Assembly (NCBI GenBank): GCA_050700835.1
Contig: JBOHDX010000045.1
Coordinates: 1-15,684, forward strand
From: JBOHDX01 sp050700835
Lineage (GTDB): Bacteria; Actinomycetota; Actinomycetes; Propionibacteriales; Nocardioidaceae
Length of the DNA: 15,684 nt
Direction of reading: 5' to 3'
Every line of letters begins with the position of its first letter. The stretch's first letter is position 1. Under the pieces are notes generated by a model. The model was not told the origin of the DNA and searched no databases. It saw only the letters and a program-made list of their open reading frames with translations. Below are positions 5,498 through 13,571 of this stretch, piece by piece. A program made the translations under genes and the position numbers.

Positions 5498-7627
5498 TCA
5501 TCGGCCGGCGAGCAGCGGCCGCAGCAGGTCGGCCGCGGCCGCCGCACCACCCGGGGTGATCTTCCGGTAGCGGGGCCGGCGGCTCAGACCGTGCTTCATC
5601 GCCGTCGCGAGTGCGCGCGGCGTGGTGGTGGCGAAGTCCATCGGGACGCCGGCACGGTAGTAAGCGAGCCGGTACGCCACGAAGTGCTGCTGCTCCCAGT
5701 GGTGCGCGAGCGGGAAGTAGAGGAACGGGCGTCGCGCCGCGGCCAGTTCCATGGTGGTCGACAGCCCGCCCTGAACCACTGCGAGATCGGCGGCGGCGAG
5801 GTGCTCGAACAGCCCGTGCACGTACCCGCGCTTCTCGGCACCCTCGACGTCCGGCAGCGCATCCGGGTCGATGCGGGGACCGGTTACCAGAACCAGCCGG
5901 GCGTCGTGGACGGTGCGGCGCAACTCCGCGAAGCCGTCCGCGATCAGTTCCAGCAGCGGCGCGCCCACCGCCGTCCCGCCCACCGCCGCGATGATCAGCG
6001 GATAGCCGGTGCCGTAACCAAGCCGTTCGCGAAGCGGCGCCGGGTCGAGGTACGAGCCGGGGTCGAACGGGAGCACGTACGGCACCTGCGTGAACCACTG
6101 CGAAGACCAGTTCCGCACACTGGGCAGACCGGGTCCGAGCGCGGCCTCAGGCAACTCGTCCCACCCGCCGATGAACACCGACTCGTCGCGGACCTGCGGA
6201 AAGCGCGCGCGCTGCTCAATCATCTGCGCGTTGTAGTCCGCACACAACTCCGCCTCGCGCGGGTCGCCGCCGGGATCGGTCGGCAGGAAGCCGATCACGT
6301 CGGTCAGAAACGCATACGGCGCGATCTTGCGCTCCGGGTTCTCGTGCAGGAAGTAGTCAACCTCCCACGACTCGTCACCCACCCACAGGTCGTACGCCGT
6401 CTCGCGCACGATGTCGTCGAAGAGCAGGTAGTTGGCGCAGAAGATCTCGTCCATCCGCCGGAACGCGTAGAACGCATGCAGGTCGTGCGAACTCGCCTCG
6501 CTCTCCCAGTGCGCGGACTCGGAGGCGAGTTCGGCGCTCCCCGGATGGATGATCTCGCCTTCGGCCTCGAGGACGGACGTGACCGGCGCCTGCGCCCACC
6601 AGTGGATCTCCAGGTCCGGCACCCGCTCCCGCAGGGCACGCGCGATCGCGAGGTCGCGCAGCGCGTGCCCGAGCCCGATCGGCGAGCACACCCACAACGC
6701 TCGCCGCTTGCGTGTCGGCGCGAACATCCACGTGGTGGGCGGCCGCGGGCGAGGCCGGATCCGCTCGGCGAACCCGGCGATCGCGTGGTTCACCGCGACC
6801 GGGTGCCGGGCATGCGGCACGTGCCCGGCACCGTGGAGTTCGAGCAACTCGCCGCCGGTCAGCTCGGCCATGCGCCGGCCGCGCGCGACGGGCTGGCAGG
6901 TGTCCTGGTCACCGTGGATCACCAGCACCGGGCAGGCCAGGGACGCGCACAGTGCGGGGAACTCCTCGTCGGCCGGCATCGGCCCGCCCGGCGCGTCGAT
7001 GTCGATCAGCATGGTGCGGGCATCGGTCTGCAGGCTCCACTCGACCATGTCATCGACGGCCTTGCTCGAGTGCGGCTCGGGTACCATCTCCTCGGCGTGC
7101 CAGCGGGCGAATCCGGCCCAGTCCTGCTCCAGGTAGTGGCGGTTGAACTTCGTCCACCCGTCGTAGCTGTCCAGCCGTTCGTTGAACAGGTGCGGGGTCT
7201 TGTACGGCGGCGCCGGCCCCAGGCCGGGCAGGCCGGGCGCAATCGCGACCAGCCCAGCGACCCGCTCGGGCGCCTTCAGCGCGAGCAGCACCGAGTACCG
7301 AACGCCCGGGCACAGCCCCGCCACGATCGCATGCTCCGTCCCGGTCTCGTCGAGCACCGCGAGAGCATCGAGGGCGATGAGGTCGGGACCGTACCCGTTC
7401 ACGTCGGCGGGACGGTCGCTGCGCCCGTTGCCGCGCGGGTCGAACGTGATCACCCGGAAATGACGGGCGAGGTAGGGCACCTGCATCTTCCAGTGCTGCG
7501 AATCGAAGATCGCCCAGGTCGGCATGAGCAGGATCGCCGGCTCGCGAGCTTCGCCGAACACCTCGAAGTAGATGCGCACCCCGTCCCGGACGACGTACCC
7601 CGTCCTGTCGGGCTCACGGGCGCGCAT
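5498..7627 (-). CDS. Alpha/beta hydrolase-glycosyltransferase (GT-B) fusion protein
   Basis: A 709-residue protein with two domains. Residues about 10-290 are an alpha/beta hydrolase: oxyanion-side loop MPTW (35-38), FDPRGNGRSDRP (62-73), nucleophile elbow GLCPG (104-108), acid in HGDQD (238-242, probably Asp242) and His269 in GAGH. The elbow carries Cys106 where most relatives have Ser, giving a Cys-His-Asp triad like dienelactone hydrolases. Residues about 308-709 are a GT-B glycosyltransferase resembling MurG/GT1 proteins: SPIGLGHALRDLAIA (315-329) and the donor-binding region VVQGGLSTTMELAAARRPFL (617-636) with EQQ at 645-647. No signal peptide or membrane helix, so cytosolic. ATG 7627 has a CGGAGG ribosome binding site. 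Last gene of the LuxR-type regulator/methyltransferase group. From memory, such fusions occur in other actinobacteria; substrate unknown. Confidence 0.85.
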   Translation of the reverse strand: MRAREPDRTGYVVRDGVRIYFEVFGEAREPAILLMPTWAIFDSQHWKMQVPYLARHFRVITFDPRGNGRSDRPADVNGYGPDLIALDALAVLDETGTEHAIVAGLCPGVRYSVLLALKAPERVAGLVAIAPGLPGLGPAPPYKTPHLFNERLDSYDGWTKFNRHYLEQDWAGFARWHAEEMVPEPHSSKAVDDMVEWSLQTDARTMLIDIDAPGGPMPADEEFPALCASLACPVLVIHGDQDTCQPVARGRRMAELTGGELLELHGAGHVPHARHPVAVNHAIAGFAERIRPRPRPPTTWMFAPTRKRRALWVCSPIGLGHALRDLAIARALRERVPDLEIHWWAQAPVTSVLEAEGEIIHPGSAELASESAHWESEASSHDLHAFYAFRRMDEIFCANYLLFDDIVRETAYDLWVGDESWEVDYFLHENPERKIAPYAFLTDVIGFLPTDPGGDPREAELCADYNAQMIEQRARFPQVRDESVFIGGWDELPEAALGPGLPSVRNWSSQWFTQVPYVLPFDPGSYLDPAPLRERLGYGTGYPLIIAAVGGTAVGAPLLELIADGFAELRRTVHDARLVLVTGPRIDPDALPDVEGAEKRGYVHGLFEHLAAADLAVVQGGLSTTMELAAARRPFLYFPLAHHWEQQHFVAYRLAYYRAGVPMDFATTTPRALATAMKHGLSRRPRYRKITPGGAAAAADLLRPLLAGR

Positions 7628-7679
7628 GCCGGCCTCCGGTGGCGCTCGGGACTGCCGTACGCGGCTTGCACCCGTCCAT
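7614..7679 (-). CDS. Possible 21-residue leader ORF overlapping the fusion gene start
   Basis: A short frame (begins MDGCKPRTAVPSATGG) starts at ATG 7679 behind a strong AGGAAGG (within GGAGGAAGG) ribosome binding site and ends 14 bases inside the fusion gene in another frame. This arrangement could couple translation of the fusion gene to ribosomes finishing the short frame. No family is recognised, and the alternative is that the upstream ribosome binding site is fortuitous. Confidence 0.3.
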   Translation of the reverse strand: MDGCKPRTAVPSATGGRHARP

Positions 7680-7712
7680 GGCGCACACCTTCCTCCGTAG
7701 TGCGGGACTCCG

Positions 7713-8762
7713 CTACGGCCGCGCCTCGTAGACCAGGTTGAACGGCGTCTCGGCCGCCCGGCGGAACCGGGTGAACCCAGCTTCGGTGACGACCTTGCGG
7801 ATCGCCTCCTCGCCCGCCTGCGCGCCGAGCGAATAGCCGCCCGGCTGGGACAGCGCGTTCGGCATGCACAGGAACGTCGAGAAGCCGTAGTAGACGCGTC
7901 CCACCGGGTTGAGGTTGTCCGTCACCGCGTCGCCCGCGAACGGCTCGACGATCAGCCAGGTGCCGTCCTGGGCCAGCGCACCGCGCACGTGCCTCGCGGC
8001 CGCGATCGGGTCGCCCATGTCGTGCAGGCAGTCGAACGTCGCGACCAGGTCGTAGGCCGCGCCGGCGAACTTCTGAGCCGAGGCGACCTCGAAGCTCACT
8101 CGGTCGGTGACGCCCGCCTCCGCTGCGCGCTTCCGGGCCAGTTCGATCGAGCCTTCGTGGTAGTCCGAACCAGTGAACCGCGAGTTCGGGTACTCCTGCG
8201 CGAGCAGGATCGTCGAGGCGCCCAGCCCGCAGCCGATGTCCGCGACCCGCGCACCGGCACGCAACTTCGCATCGACGCCGTCCAGCGCCGGAATCCACGC
8301 CGAGACGAGGTTGGCCAGGTAACCGGGACGGAAGAACAGCTCGCAGCCCACGAACACGTCGGTGTCGTGCTCGTGCCAGCCGATGCCTCCGCCGCTACGG
8401 AAGGCCTCGACCACGCGGTCCACTGCTCGCAGCGAGCCCAGCGCGAGCAGGAACGCTCCGGGCGCATACACCGCACCGTTCGGGTCGGCGAGCACGAAGG
8501 CCTGCTCCTCGGTGAGCGAGTACGTGTCGTCAGCGGCGTCGTGCTCGACGTAGCCGCCCGCGGCCTGCCCGCGCAGCCACTCGGCGACATAGCGCGGGTC
8601 GCACTCGACGCGAGCGGCGATCTCGCCGGGGGTTCCCGGTCCGCTCGCCATCGCGCGGTAGAGCCCCAGGTGGTGGCCGACCACGACGTTCCCGGCCGCC
8701 ACGGTCGCACCCAGATCACCGACGAAGCGGTGCAGGACGTCCATCAACTTGTCGTCGTCCAT
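7713..8762 (-). CDS. SAM-dependent methyltransferase with N-terminal winged-helix domain
   Basis: A 349-residue protein. Residues about 18-85 form a winged-helix dimerisation domain typical of O-methyltransferase-like enzymes (GEIAARVECDPRYVAEWLRG at 46-65, then a wing and YSLTEEQAF). The class I SAM fold follows: motif I VADIGCGLGAS at 173-183, acidic SD at 199-200 ending beta 2, the DLVATFDCLHDMGDP region at 238-252, and LIVEPF at 270-275. The layout recalls mycobacterial Rv2258c-type proteins. A longer open frame reaches 9005 inside the LuxR-type gene, but ATG 8762 has GGAGGA eight bases upstream and starts the domain, so it is chosen. It lies 94 bases after the regulator and 85 before the fusion gene, on the same strand. 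Methyl acceptor unknown; probably a small molecule. Confidence 0.87.
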   Translation of the reverse strand: MDDDKLMDVLHRFVGDLGATVAAGNVVVGHHLGLYRAMASGPGTPGEIAARVECDPRYVAEWLRGQAAGGYVEHDAADDTYSLTEEQAFVLADPNGAVYAPGAFLLALGSLRAVDRVVEAFRSGGGIGWHEHDTDVFVGCELFFRPGYLANLVSAWIPALDGVDAKLRAGARVADIGCGLGASTILLAQEYPNSRFTGSDYHEGSIELARKRAAEAGVTDRVSFEVASAQKFAGAAYDLVATFDCLHDMGDPIAAARHVRGALAQDGTWLIVEPFAGDAVTDNLNPVGRVYYGFSTFLCMPNALSQPGGYSLGAQAGEEAIRKVVTEAGFTRFRRAAETPFNLVYEARP

Positions 8763-8856
8763 CACGATCCTCCGTTCCCGGGACGGCACCGCGCCGCCCA
8801 CTGCCATGCGTAGCCGCTTCGGCCGGCGGAGCGAATAGGGGAAATCCCGTACGCGG

Positions 8857-11118
8857 TCAGGACGGACGTTGCCGGGCGGAAACCGCCCAGGCAGCGACAC
8901 CGGCGCGGCCCGGGGTCTCGAGCTTGGCCATGATGTTGCGGAGGTGGACCTCGACGGTCTTCTCGCTGATCCCGAGCGTGCGGGCGAGTTGCCGGTTGGT
9001 GTCACCGGCGGCGACCAGGTCCGCGACCTCGCGCTCGCGGTTGGTGAGCGCGGGTCGCGCCAAGGCGACGCGCGACGGGCGCGTCGCCGCTTCGGTGGCC
9101 AGCGTGATCGCGTGGGCGAGCGGCATCGTCGAGCCGGCGTGCCGCTCCCGGTCCGCGGCTACCGGGCCCAGCTGGGCCGTCAGATCCGCGTCTAAATCGT
9201 CGACCACGGCCTGCTCCGCCGGCGCGGGGGGCGCTGCGATGCGACGGCGCAGCGCCCGGGCGGCGGCGCAGATCCGCAGCGCAGCCTCCGCCTCGCCGCG
9301 GCGCGCGGCGACGTGGGCGATCGCTTCGAGCGACTGCGCGACGCCGCGGCGGTCGTCCACGCGGGCGAACGTCGCGAGGGCCTCGACCAGCAAGGTGGCC
9401 GCATCGGCGACTGCGCCCCGGCGAAACAGCACCGTGCCTGCTCCCCACGCCGACCAGGCGCAGGCCCAGGGGTAGTCCAGCTCGCGGAACATCCGCAGGC
9501 TCTCCAGCAGCAGTTGTTGGGCCTGCGCCGACCGCCCGCGGTCGCGCGCCAGCAGGCCACGGTCCTGCAGCGACCACGCGACGCCGCGCGGATGGTCGAG
9601 TTCGGTGTAGATGTTTCCGGCACGCAGATAGCACTCGGCAGCCTCGTCGTAGCGGCCGAGTCCGCGGACAACGTGCCCGAGGAACGCTGAGGCGATCGCC
9701 GTCCGCCTCGGGTCGCTGCTCTTGACACTGATCGCGCGTGCCCGGCGCAGCAGCGACTCGGCCGCGTCGAGCCTGGCGGACTCGCGGGCGAAGATCGCCC
9801 GAATGATCAACGCTGCGGCGAGCACGTCGGCCGGCACACCGGACTCATCGAGGTCGGCGAACGCGTCCTCGACGAGGCGTTGACCGGCTCCCACCATTCC
9901 CGCGATGTAGTAGTGCCAGCCGAGCGCGAACAGGATCGGCAGCGCCTCGGCGCCGTGACCCTCGGCCCGCGACAGCTCGAGCGCCGCGCGCAGGTTGCCC
10001 TGCTCGCAGTGCGACCATCCGGCCCAGCCGGACTCGCCGTCGGTGCCGATGCCGGCCTCGCAGCGCATTGCCATCGCCGCGTAGTACGCCGCGTGCCGGG
10101 CCGCGATGTCGTCCGGCTCCGCCGCACGCACGAGCTTCTCGGCCGCGAACTCGCGCACGCTGTCGAGCAGGGCGAACTCGGCAGACCCGTCGTTGCGCGT
10201 ACCCCGCCGGACCAGGCCCTTGCCGACGAGTGACTCGACAAGGCCGGCGACCTCGCCCGCGTCGATCCCGCACACCTCCGCTGCCGCCGCCAGGGTCCAG
10301 CCGCCGACGAAGACCGACAGGCGTCTCAGCAGCGCCCGCTGCGGCTCGGGCAGCAGATCGTGGCTCCAGTCGATCGCAGCGCGCAACGCACGGTGCCGCG
10401 GCGGGACGTCACGCGCGCCGCCGGTCAGCAGTGCCAGCCGGTTCTCCAGCCGGGAGGCGAGCTCTTCCGGGGCGAAAACCCGCAGCCGAGCGGCGGCGAG
10501 TTCCAGGGCGAGCGGGAGGCCGTCGAGCCGTATGCAGATCTCGGCCACCGCGTGCGCGTTGCGCTCGGTCATGACAAAGGACGGGTCGGCGCACCGCTCG
10601 AGCAGGAGCGCCACAGCGGGGATCGTGGCCAGGTGGGCGACGTCGGCGGTGTCGGTGTCCGTGGGCATGCGCAGCGGCGGCACCGGGAACTCGACCTCAC
10701 CGGACAGATGCAGCCGCTCGCGGCTGGTCACCAGCGCCTGGACGTCGGCAGACCGAGCGACCAGGTCGGCGAGGGTGCCCGCGGCGTCGAGAACGTGCTC
10801 GAAGTTGTCGACGACGAGCAGGACGGACCCGTCGCCCGGCCGGATCGCCCGGGCCAACTGGGCCGCCGCCGCGTCCGCAGTACTCACCCGGGACAGATCC
10901 ACCCAGCGGACGGGCCGGTCCGTCTCCGCGCGCGTGGCGGCCAGCGCAAGCGTGGTCTTGCCCACCCCGGGCGGCCCGGTCAGCGTCAGGATCCGCGCCC
11001 TGCCCAGCAACCCGCGAACGGCAACGAGCTCCGGCTCCCGGCCGATCAGCGGGCCCACGGGCGCGGGCAGCATCGACCGGCCGTCGCGGCCGGAGTCCAG
11101 CGGACCTCGCGTGGACAC
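8857..11118 (-). CDS. LAL-type LuxR-family regulator: NTPase, TPR region and HTH
   Basis: A 753-residue regulator. Order of parts: Walker A GPPGVGKTT at 48-56; Walker B LLVVDNFEHV at 100-109; a sensor-like LVTSRERLHLSG; the GLPLALELAAARLR segment typical of AAA/STAND regulators; helical TPR-like repeats over about 380-640 (for example GRYDEAAECYLRAGNIYTEL); and a LuxR HTH at 691-746 (LTNREREVADLVAAGDTNRQ, then LARTLGISEKTVEVHLRNIM). Such proteins bind ATP and a ligand and usually activate neighbouring genes. The start is GTG 11118: no ribosome binding site, but a -10-like TAGGAT ends six bases upstream, fitting a leaderless mRNA. It heads a same-strand set with the methyltransferase and fusion gene. 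Size and domain order are normal for the family; ligand unknown. Confidence 0.93.
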   Translation of the reverse strand: MSTRGPLDSGRDGRSMLPAPVGPLIGREPELVAVRGLLGRARILTLTGPPGVGKTTLALAATRAETDRPVRWVDLSRVSTADAAAAQLARAIRPGDGSVLLVVDNFEHVLDAAGTLADLVARSADVQALVTSRERLHLSGEVEFPVPPLRMPTDTDTADVAHLATIPAVALLLERCADPSFVMTERNAHAVAEICIRLDGLPLALELAAARLRVFAPEELASRLENRLALLTGGARDVPPRHRALRAAIDWSHDLLPEPQRALLRRLSVFVGGWTLAAAAEVCGIDAGEVAGLVESLVGKGLVRRGTRNDGSAEFALLDSVREFAAEKLVRAAEPDDIAARHAAYYAAMAMRCEAGIGTDGESGWAGWSHCEQGNLRAALELSRAEGHGAEALPILFALGWHYYIAGMVGAGQRLVEDAFADLDESGVPADVLAAALIIRAIFARESARLDAAESLLRRARAISVKSSDPRRTAIASAFLGHVVRGLGRYDEAAECYLRAGNIYTELDHPRGVAWSLQDRGLLARDRGRSAQAQQLLLESLRMFRELDYPWACAWSAWGAGTVLFRRGAVADAATLLVEALATFARVDDRRGVAQSLEAIAHVAARRGEAEAALRICAAARALRRRIAAPPAPAEQAVVDDLDADLTAQLGPVAADRERHAGSTMPLAHAITLATEAATRPSRVALARPALTNREREVADLVAAGDTNRQLARTLGISEKTVEVHLRNIMAKLETPGRAGVAAWAVSARQRPS

Positions 11119-11124
11119 GCTGCG

Positions 11125-11130
11125 ATCCTA
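11125..11130 (-). promoter_or_regulatory. -10 box of a leaderless promoter for the LAL regulator
   Basis: TAGGAT (TAnnnT form) lies six bases upstream of the GTG start on the minus strand. This spacing puts the transcription start on the start codon. No good -35 box is visible, so activator dependence is possible. Confidence 0.4.
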
Positions 11131-11282
11131 GGAGCCGCGGCCCGCGACCGCGACCGCCGAAATCACGCCGTCCGGGCGCGCACCACGGGATTCGCGGTAT
11201 TCCATCCATGAGCGAGACGCTTGACGTGGACTCTCCTGGTCCGCCACACGGGACTATCACCGCTGCGCTGGTCGGCCGCTGC

Positions 11283-11288
11283 GATAGT
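11283..11288 (+). promoter_or_regulatory. Possible -10 box of a leaderless promoter for the MmcQ/YjbR gene
   Basis: GATAGT lies six bases upstream of the preferred GTG at 11295. It also forms an inverted repeat with ACTATC at 11253-11258, so an operator is conceivable. No clear -35 box is present. Confidence 0.28.
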
Positions 11289-11294
11289 GGACCC

Positions 11295-11663
11295 GTGCCT
11301 GGAGTGACGACCGAGAAGATCCGCGGGTGGGCGGCGGCATTGCCGGAGGTTACCGAGAAGCAGCATCATTTGTTCAAGGTGCCGGTGTGGCAGGTGCGCG
11401 GCAGGACCTTCCTCGGGATGGGCCGCGACGAGTCCACCGTGGTGTTTTGCATCTCCGAGGAGTCTGCCAACGCGGCGGCCGGCGGCGATCCCGAGCACGC
11501 TGCGGCCGTGCGTCGCAAGGACGCTCGGCGTAGCTTCCTCGGGCTGGAGGTTCGCCTCGCGGGCTTGCGCGCGGAGCGGGCCGAGGCGTTGGTTCGCGAG
11601 GCGTGGGCGACACAGGCGCCGAAGCGATTGGTCAGCCGGCACGCGGGTTCAGTGCCGAGGTGA
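11295..11663 (+). CDS. MmcQ/YjbR-family protein
   Basis: About 122 residues. Family hallmarks are WAAALPEVTEKQHHLFKVPV, the aromatic/basic strand WQVRGRTFLGMGRDESTVVF, and a C-terminal RLAGLRAERAEALVREAWA followed by AP-K-RLV. These small cytosolic proteins have a CyaY-like fold, and their role is not well established; DNA binding has been suggested for some. The frame is open back to ATG 11208, but that extension is unlike the family and has no ribosome binding site. GTG 11295 gives the usual length and has a -10-like GATAGT at leaderless spacing; GTG 11304 is the alternative. It is divergent from the LAL regulator with a spacer of about 176 bases. Confidence 0.75.
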   Translation: MPGVTTEKIRGWAAALPEVTEKQHHLFKVPVWQVRGRTFLGMGRDESTVVFCISEESANAAAGGDPEHAAAVRRKDARRSFLGLEVRLAGLRAERAEALVREAWATQAPKRLVSRHAGSVPR

Positions 11664-11981
11664 CGTTGCCGCGGGTCTCTGTTCAGATTCGCAGCTTTCC
11701 GGACCGCATGGCTCGAGCAAGGTTCGGACTCGGCGAGGATGCGCGCTCACAGGCGCCGGTCCGCGAGCAATCGTAATACCGCAAGCCGATCCCCGGGCGG
11801 CAAGAGGGATTGCTTGGTGACTCGACGGGGCGCAGAGGCGCTCGGTCGCTGTCCCTCTCTCTTCAGAGATCGGCCAGGGGAGGAGCGGTCACGTCACCAC
11901 ACCGGCGTTGTTGACAGTATCCGGACTTGTCCGCTGCGGTCGGGGTGGGCAAAGTGGTTGCGAACGGTGGCGGACCGATGC
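11664..11981. other. Intergenic stretch between convergent genes
   Basis: No supported gene. An isolated TTGACA near 11910 has no convincing partner box. A perfect hairpin GCAGCT-TGT-AGCTGC (11992-12006) lies at the 3' end of the neighbouring SIMPL frame, but has no T-run, so it is not called a terminator. Confidence 0.45.
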
Positions 11982-12637
11982 TCATGGGCTTGCAGCTTGT
12001 AGCTGCCATCGGGCAGTCACGGTGGCGTGGACCGCTAGCGTTCCGGGGTCGATGTCCGGTGATGGCAGACTGGCTTGGGCAACGTGTTGGGACATCTTCC
12101 TGAGGTGGTAGCCGATGGGCCACGAGCCTTCTACCTGCGGCGCGATCTCGGTGATCCATAACAGTTCGCCGAGCTCTCTGCGAGCCAGGTCGGCGTATCG
12201 TTGAGCGCCGCGTAAGGCGTCAGCCCATGCAGCCTCGCGCGCCTCAGCACGCGCTGCCGCCTGCTCACTCAGCCGCATGTCGAGATCGTTGACACGGCTC
12301 GCGCTCCCGCCTGCCTCCACCGCGGCGGCCAAGATCTCCCCGGTGCGAGCGACGTCGCGCACCGTGGCCGTCAGACCTATCGAGACGCGGAACTTGCCAG
12401 GCTCACCGCCACGCCTGGCCCCGCGCGACACGTTCATGTCGCTGGTAGCCAAGTCGATATCGGCCACACCGTGCTCACGGCAGGCCGAGCGCATTGCGTC
12501 AGGCTGCCCGTGGCCGATTCGAACGCGTCCGACAGTTGGGCCCCCCTGCCAACGGCAGCGAAGTTGATCCTCGCTTGGTCAGGCGGTGCTACCGCGGACC
12601 CGTGGCCGGTGACCTCGACGAAGGCGTCGTCGCTCAT
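11982..12637 (-). pseudogene. SIMPL-domain (DUF541) protein gene broken by a one-base frameshift
   Basis: The gene reads MSDDAFVEVTGHGSAVAPPD, then QARINFAAVGRGAQLSDAFE and SATGSLT from ATG 12637. The homologous continuation MRSACREHGVADIDLATSDM appears one frame over from 12494, running to the stop at 11982. One base missing around 12496-12497 (ACG-CA-ATG where ACG-GCA-ATG is expected) joins both parts into a normal protein of about 218 residues. The second part has SIMPL features: FRVSIGLTATVRDVARTGEI, a long charged helix AARAEAREAAWADALRGAQR, and VHATVTARWQL at the end. SIMPL proteins are often exported; this one has no signal peptide. The restored start has GAGG upstream. Either a true inactivating deletion or a sequencing error. 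Confidence 0.8.
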
Positions 12638-12949
12638 GACGCCATCCTCGTCCCCGATTGGGACCCCGGTCCACCGCGACAGGTCGACCTTTCCGAGTGG
12701 TCGGTACCGGTTTCACGCAAGGATGTCGGGACACCCCGGCGAACCAGTCGGCCCCGAACCGGTAGAAGAAGAACGAACGGCCTCGGCCAGAAGCGAGTCG
12801 ACCGCACTCGGGTTGATCGCCGTCGCAGGATGGTGACGCGGAGGGTGCCGGTGCGGGATCCTGGCGGCGAAGCTGTGGTCGATGTGCGGCCGGTCGCGTC
12901 CTTGTGAGCGTGAGGCATCACAGGGAAGTGCCCGTGCGAGCCGGCTGGG
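12638..12949. other. Intergenic stretch without a supported gene
   Basis: It lies between the broken SIMPL gene and the end of the ArsR-type gene. Open frames on both strands are Arg-rich and show no domain. The promoter of the SIMPL gene must lie here, but no -35/-10 pair stood out. Confidence 0.4.
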
Positions 12950-13564
12950 TCATCGTGCCTGGGGCAGTTGCAGCCAGAAGTAGTCGCGTGCGGTGAACTC
13001 TGATTCGGCGCCGTGTGCTTCGGCGTCGGCGGGTGTGCGGGTGTCGTAGCGGTCGATGGCCTCGGAGATCTCGGCGTTGAGGTGCGCTGCTTCGGTGTCG
13101 GTGAGCCACAGTCGTCCTCGGGTCAGTTGTGCGCCGCCCTCAGGCTCGCGGCCACCCTCGGTCCAGGCATCGACTGAGCGGTGCAGGCTCTGCAGGTAGC
13201 TGGCCAGAAACGCCCGCGCCGAGCCTGATCCTGCTCCGGAGTGTGCTTGTGCTCCGATCGACAGGTGGTCTGCTGCGGCACGCCAGGGCCGCTCCCGACC
13301 GTCGCCGGAGAGCTCGCCGCGGGTGACGATGCGCCACTTCTCCAGGGCCCGCAGGTGGTAGCTCATCGCCGACGGGGTCAACCCGCACAGTCGTGCGGCC
13401 TGGGTGGCGGTGAGTACCGAGCCGTTGAACAGCTCTTCGATCACCTGCTGACGTGCCGGGTGGGCAAGGGCACGGATGGCCCGGGGGTCTTCAAGACGCA
13501 CGGTCGTGCCGTGCCCTCGCCCGCGGCCCCGCCTGCCGGGCGCCTGCTGCTTGCGACCTGCCAT
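12950..13564 (-). CDS. ArsR-type winged-helix repressor
   Basis: A 204-residue protein. An Arg/Gly-rich basic N-terminus (residues 1-20) precedes a winged helix: LEDPRAIRALAHPARQQVIE (24-43), HTH TATQAARLCGLTPSAMSYHL (52-71), then RALEKWRIVTRGE and a wing. The C-terminal half (about 105-204) is helical and acidic, a probable ligand or dimer domain; there are no Cys clusters suggesting metal sensing. The open frame reaches 13618, but ATG 13564 is preferred because TACGGT lies seven bases upstream with TTCACG 18 bases before it, a leaderless promoter; ATG 13618 has no such support. Divergent from the MFS gene, with inverted repeats between them, so it probably represses itself and the exporter. 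Confidence 0.88.
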   Translation of the reverse strand: MAGRKQQAPGRRGRGRGHGTTVRLEDPRAIRALAHPARQQVIEELFNGSVLTATQAARLCGLTPSAMSYHLRALEKWRIVTRGELSGDGRERPWRAAADHLSIGAQAHSGAGSGSARAFLASYLQSLHRSVDAWTEGGREPEGGAQLTRGRLWLTDTEAAHLNAEISEAIDRYDTRTPADAEAHGAESEFTARDYFWLQLPQAR

Positions 13565-13571
13565 AGGGGTG

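Noticed and set aside
5591..7741. 716-codon open frame on the plus strand
   Set aside because: It is antisense to the hydrolase-glycosyltransferase gene, is extremely rich in Arg, Gly and His, and shows no domain; a GC-driven shadow.
8763..9005. Upstream extension of the methyltransferase frame
   Set aside because: It overlaps the end of the LAL regulator, is Arg/Ser/Pro-rich, and a strong GGAGGA site supports the start at 8762.
10106..11131. 341-codon plus-strand frame
   Set aside because: It is antisense to the LAL regulator, whose Walker and HTH motifs are unambiguous; Ser/Arg-rich composition marks it as a shadow.
11208..11294. Longer ATG start for the MmcQ/YjbR gene
   Set aside because: The extra 29 residues are unlike the family and have no ribosome binding site; the GTG at 11295 gives the usual length.
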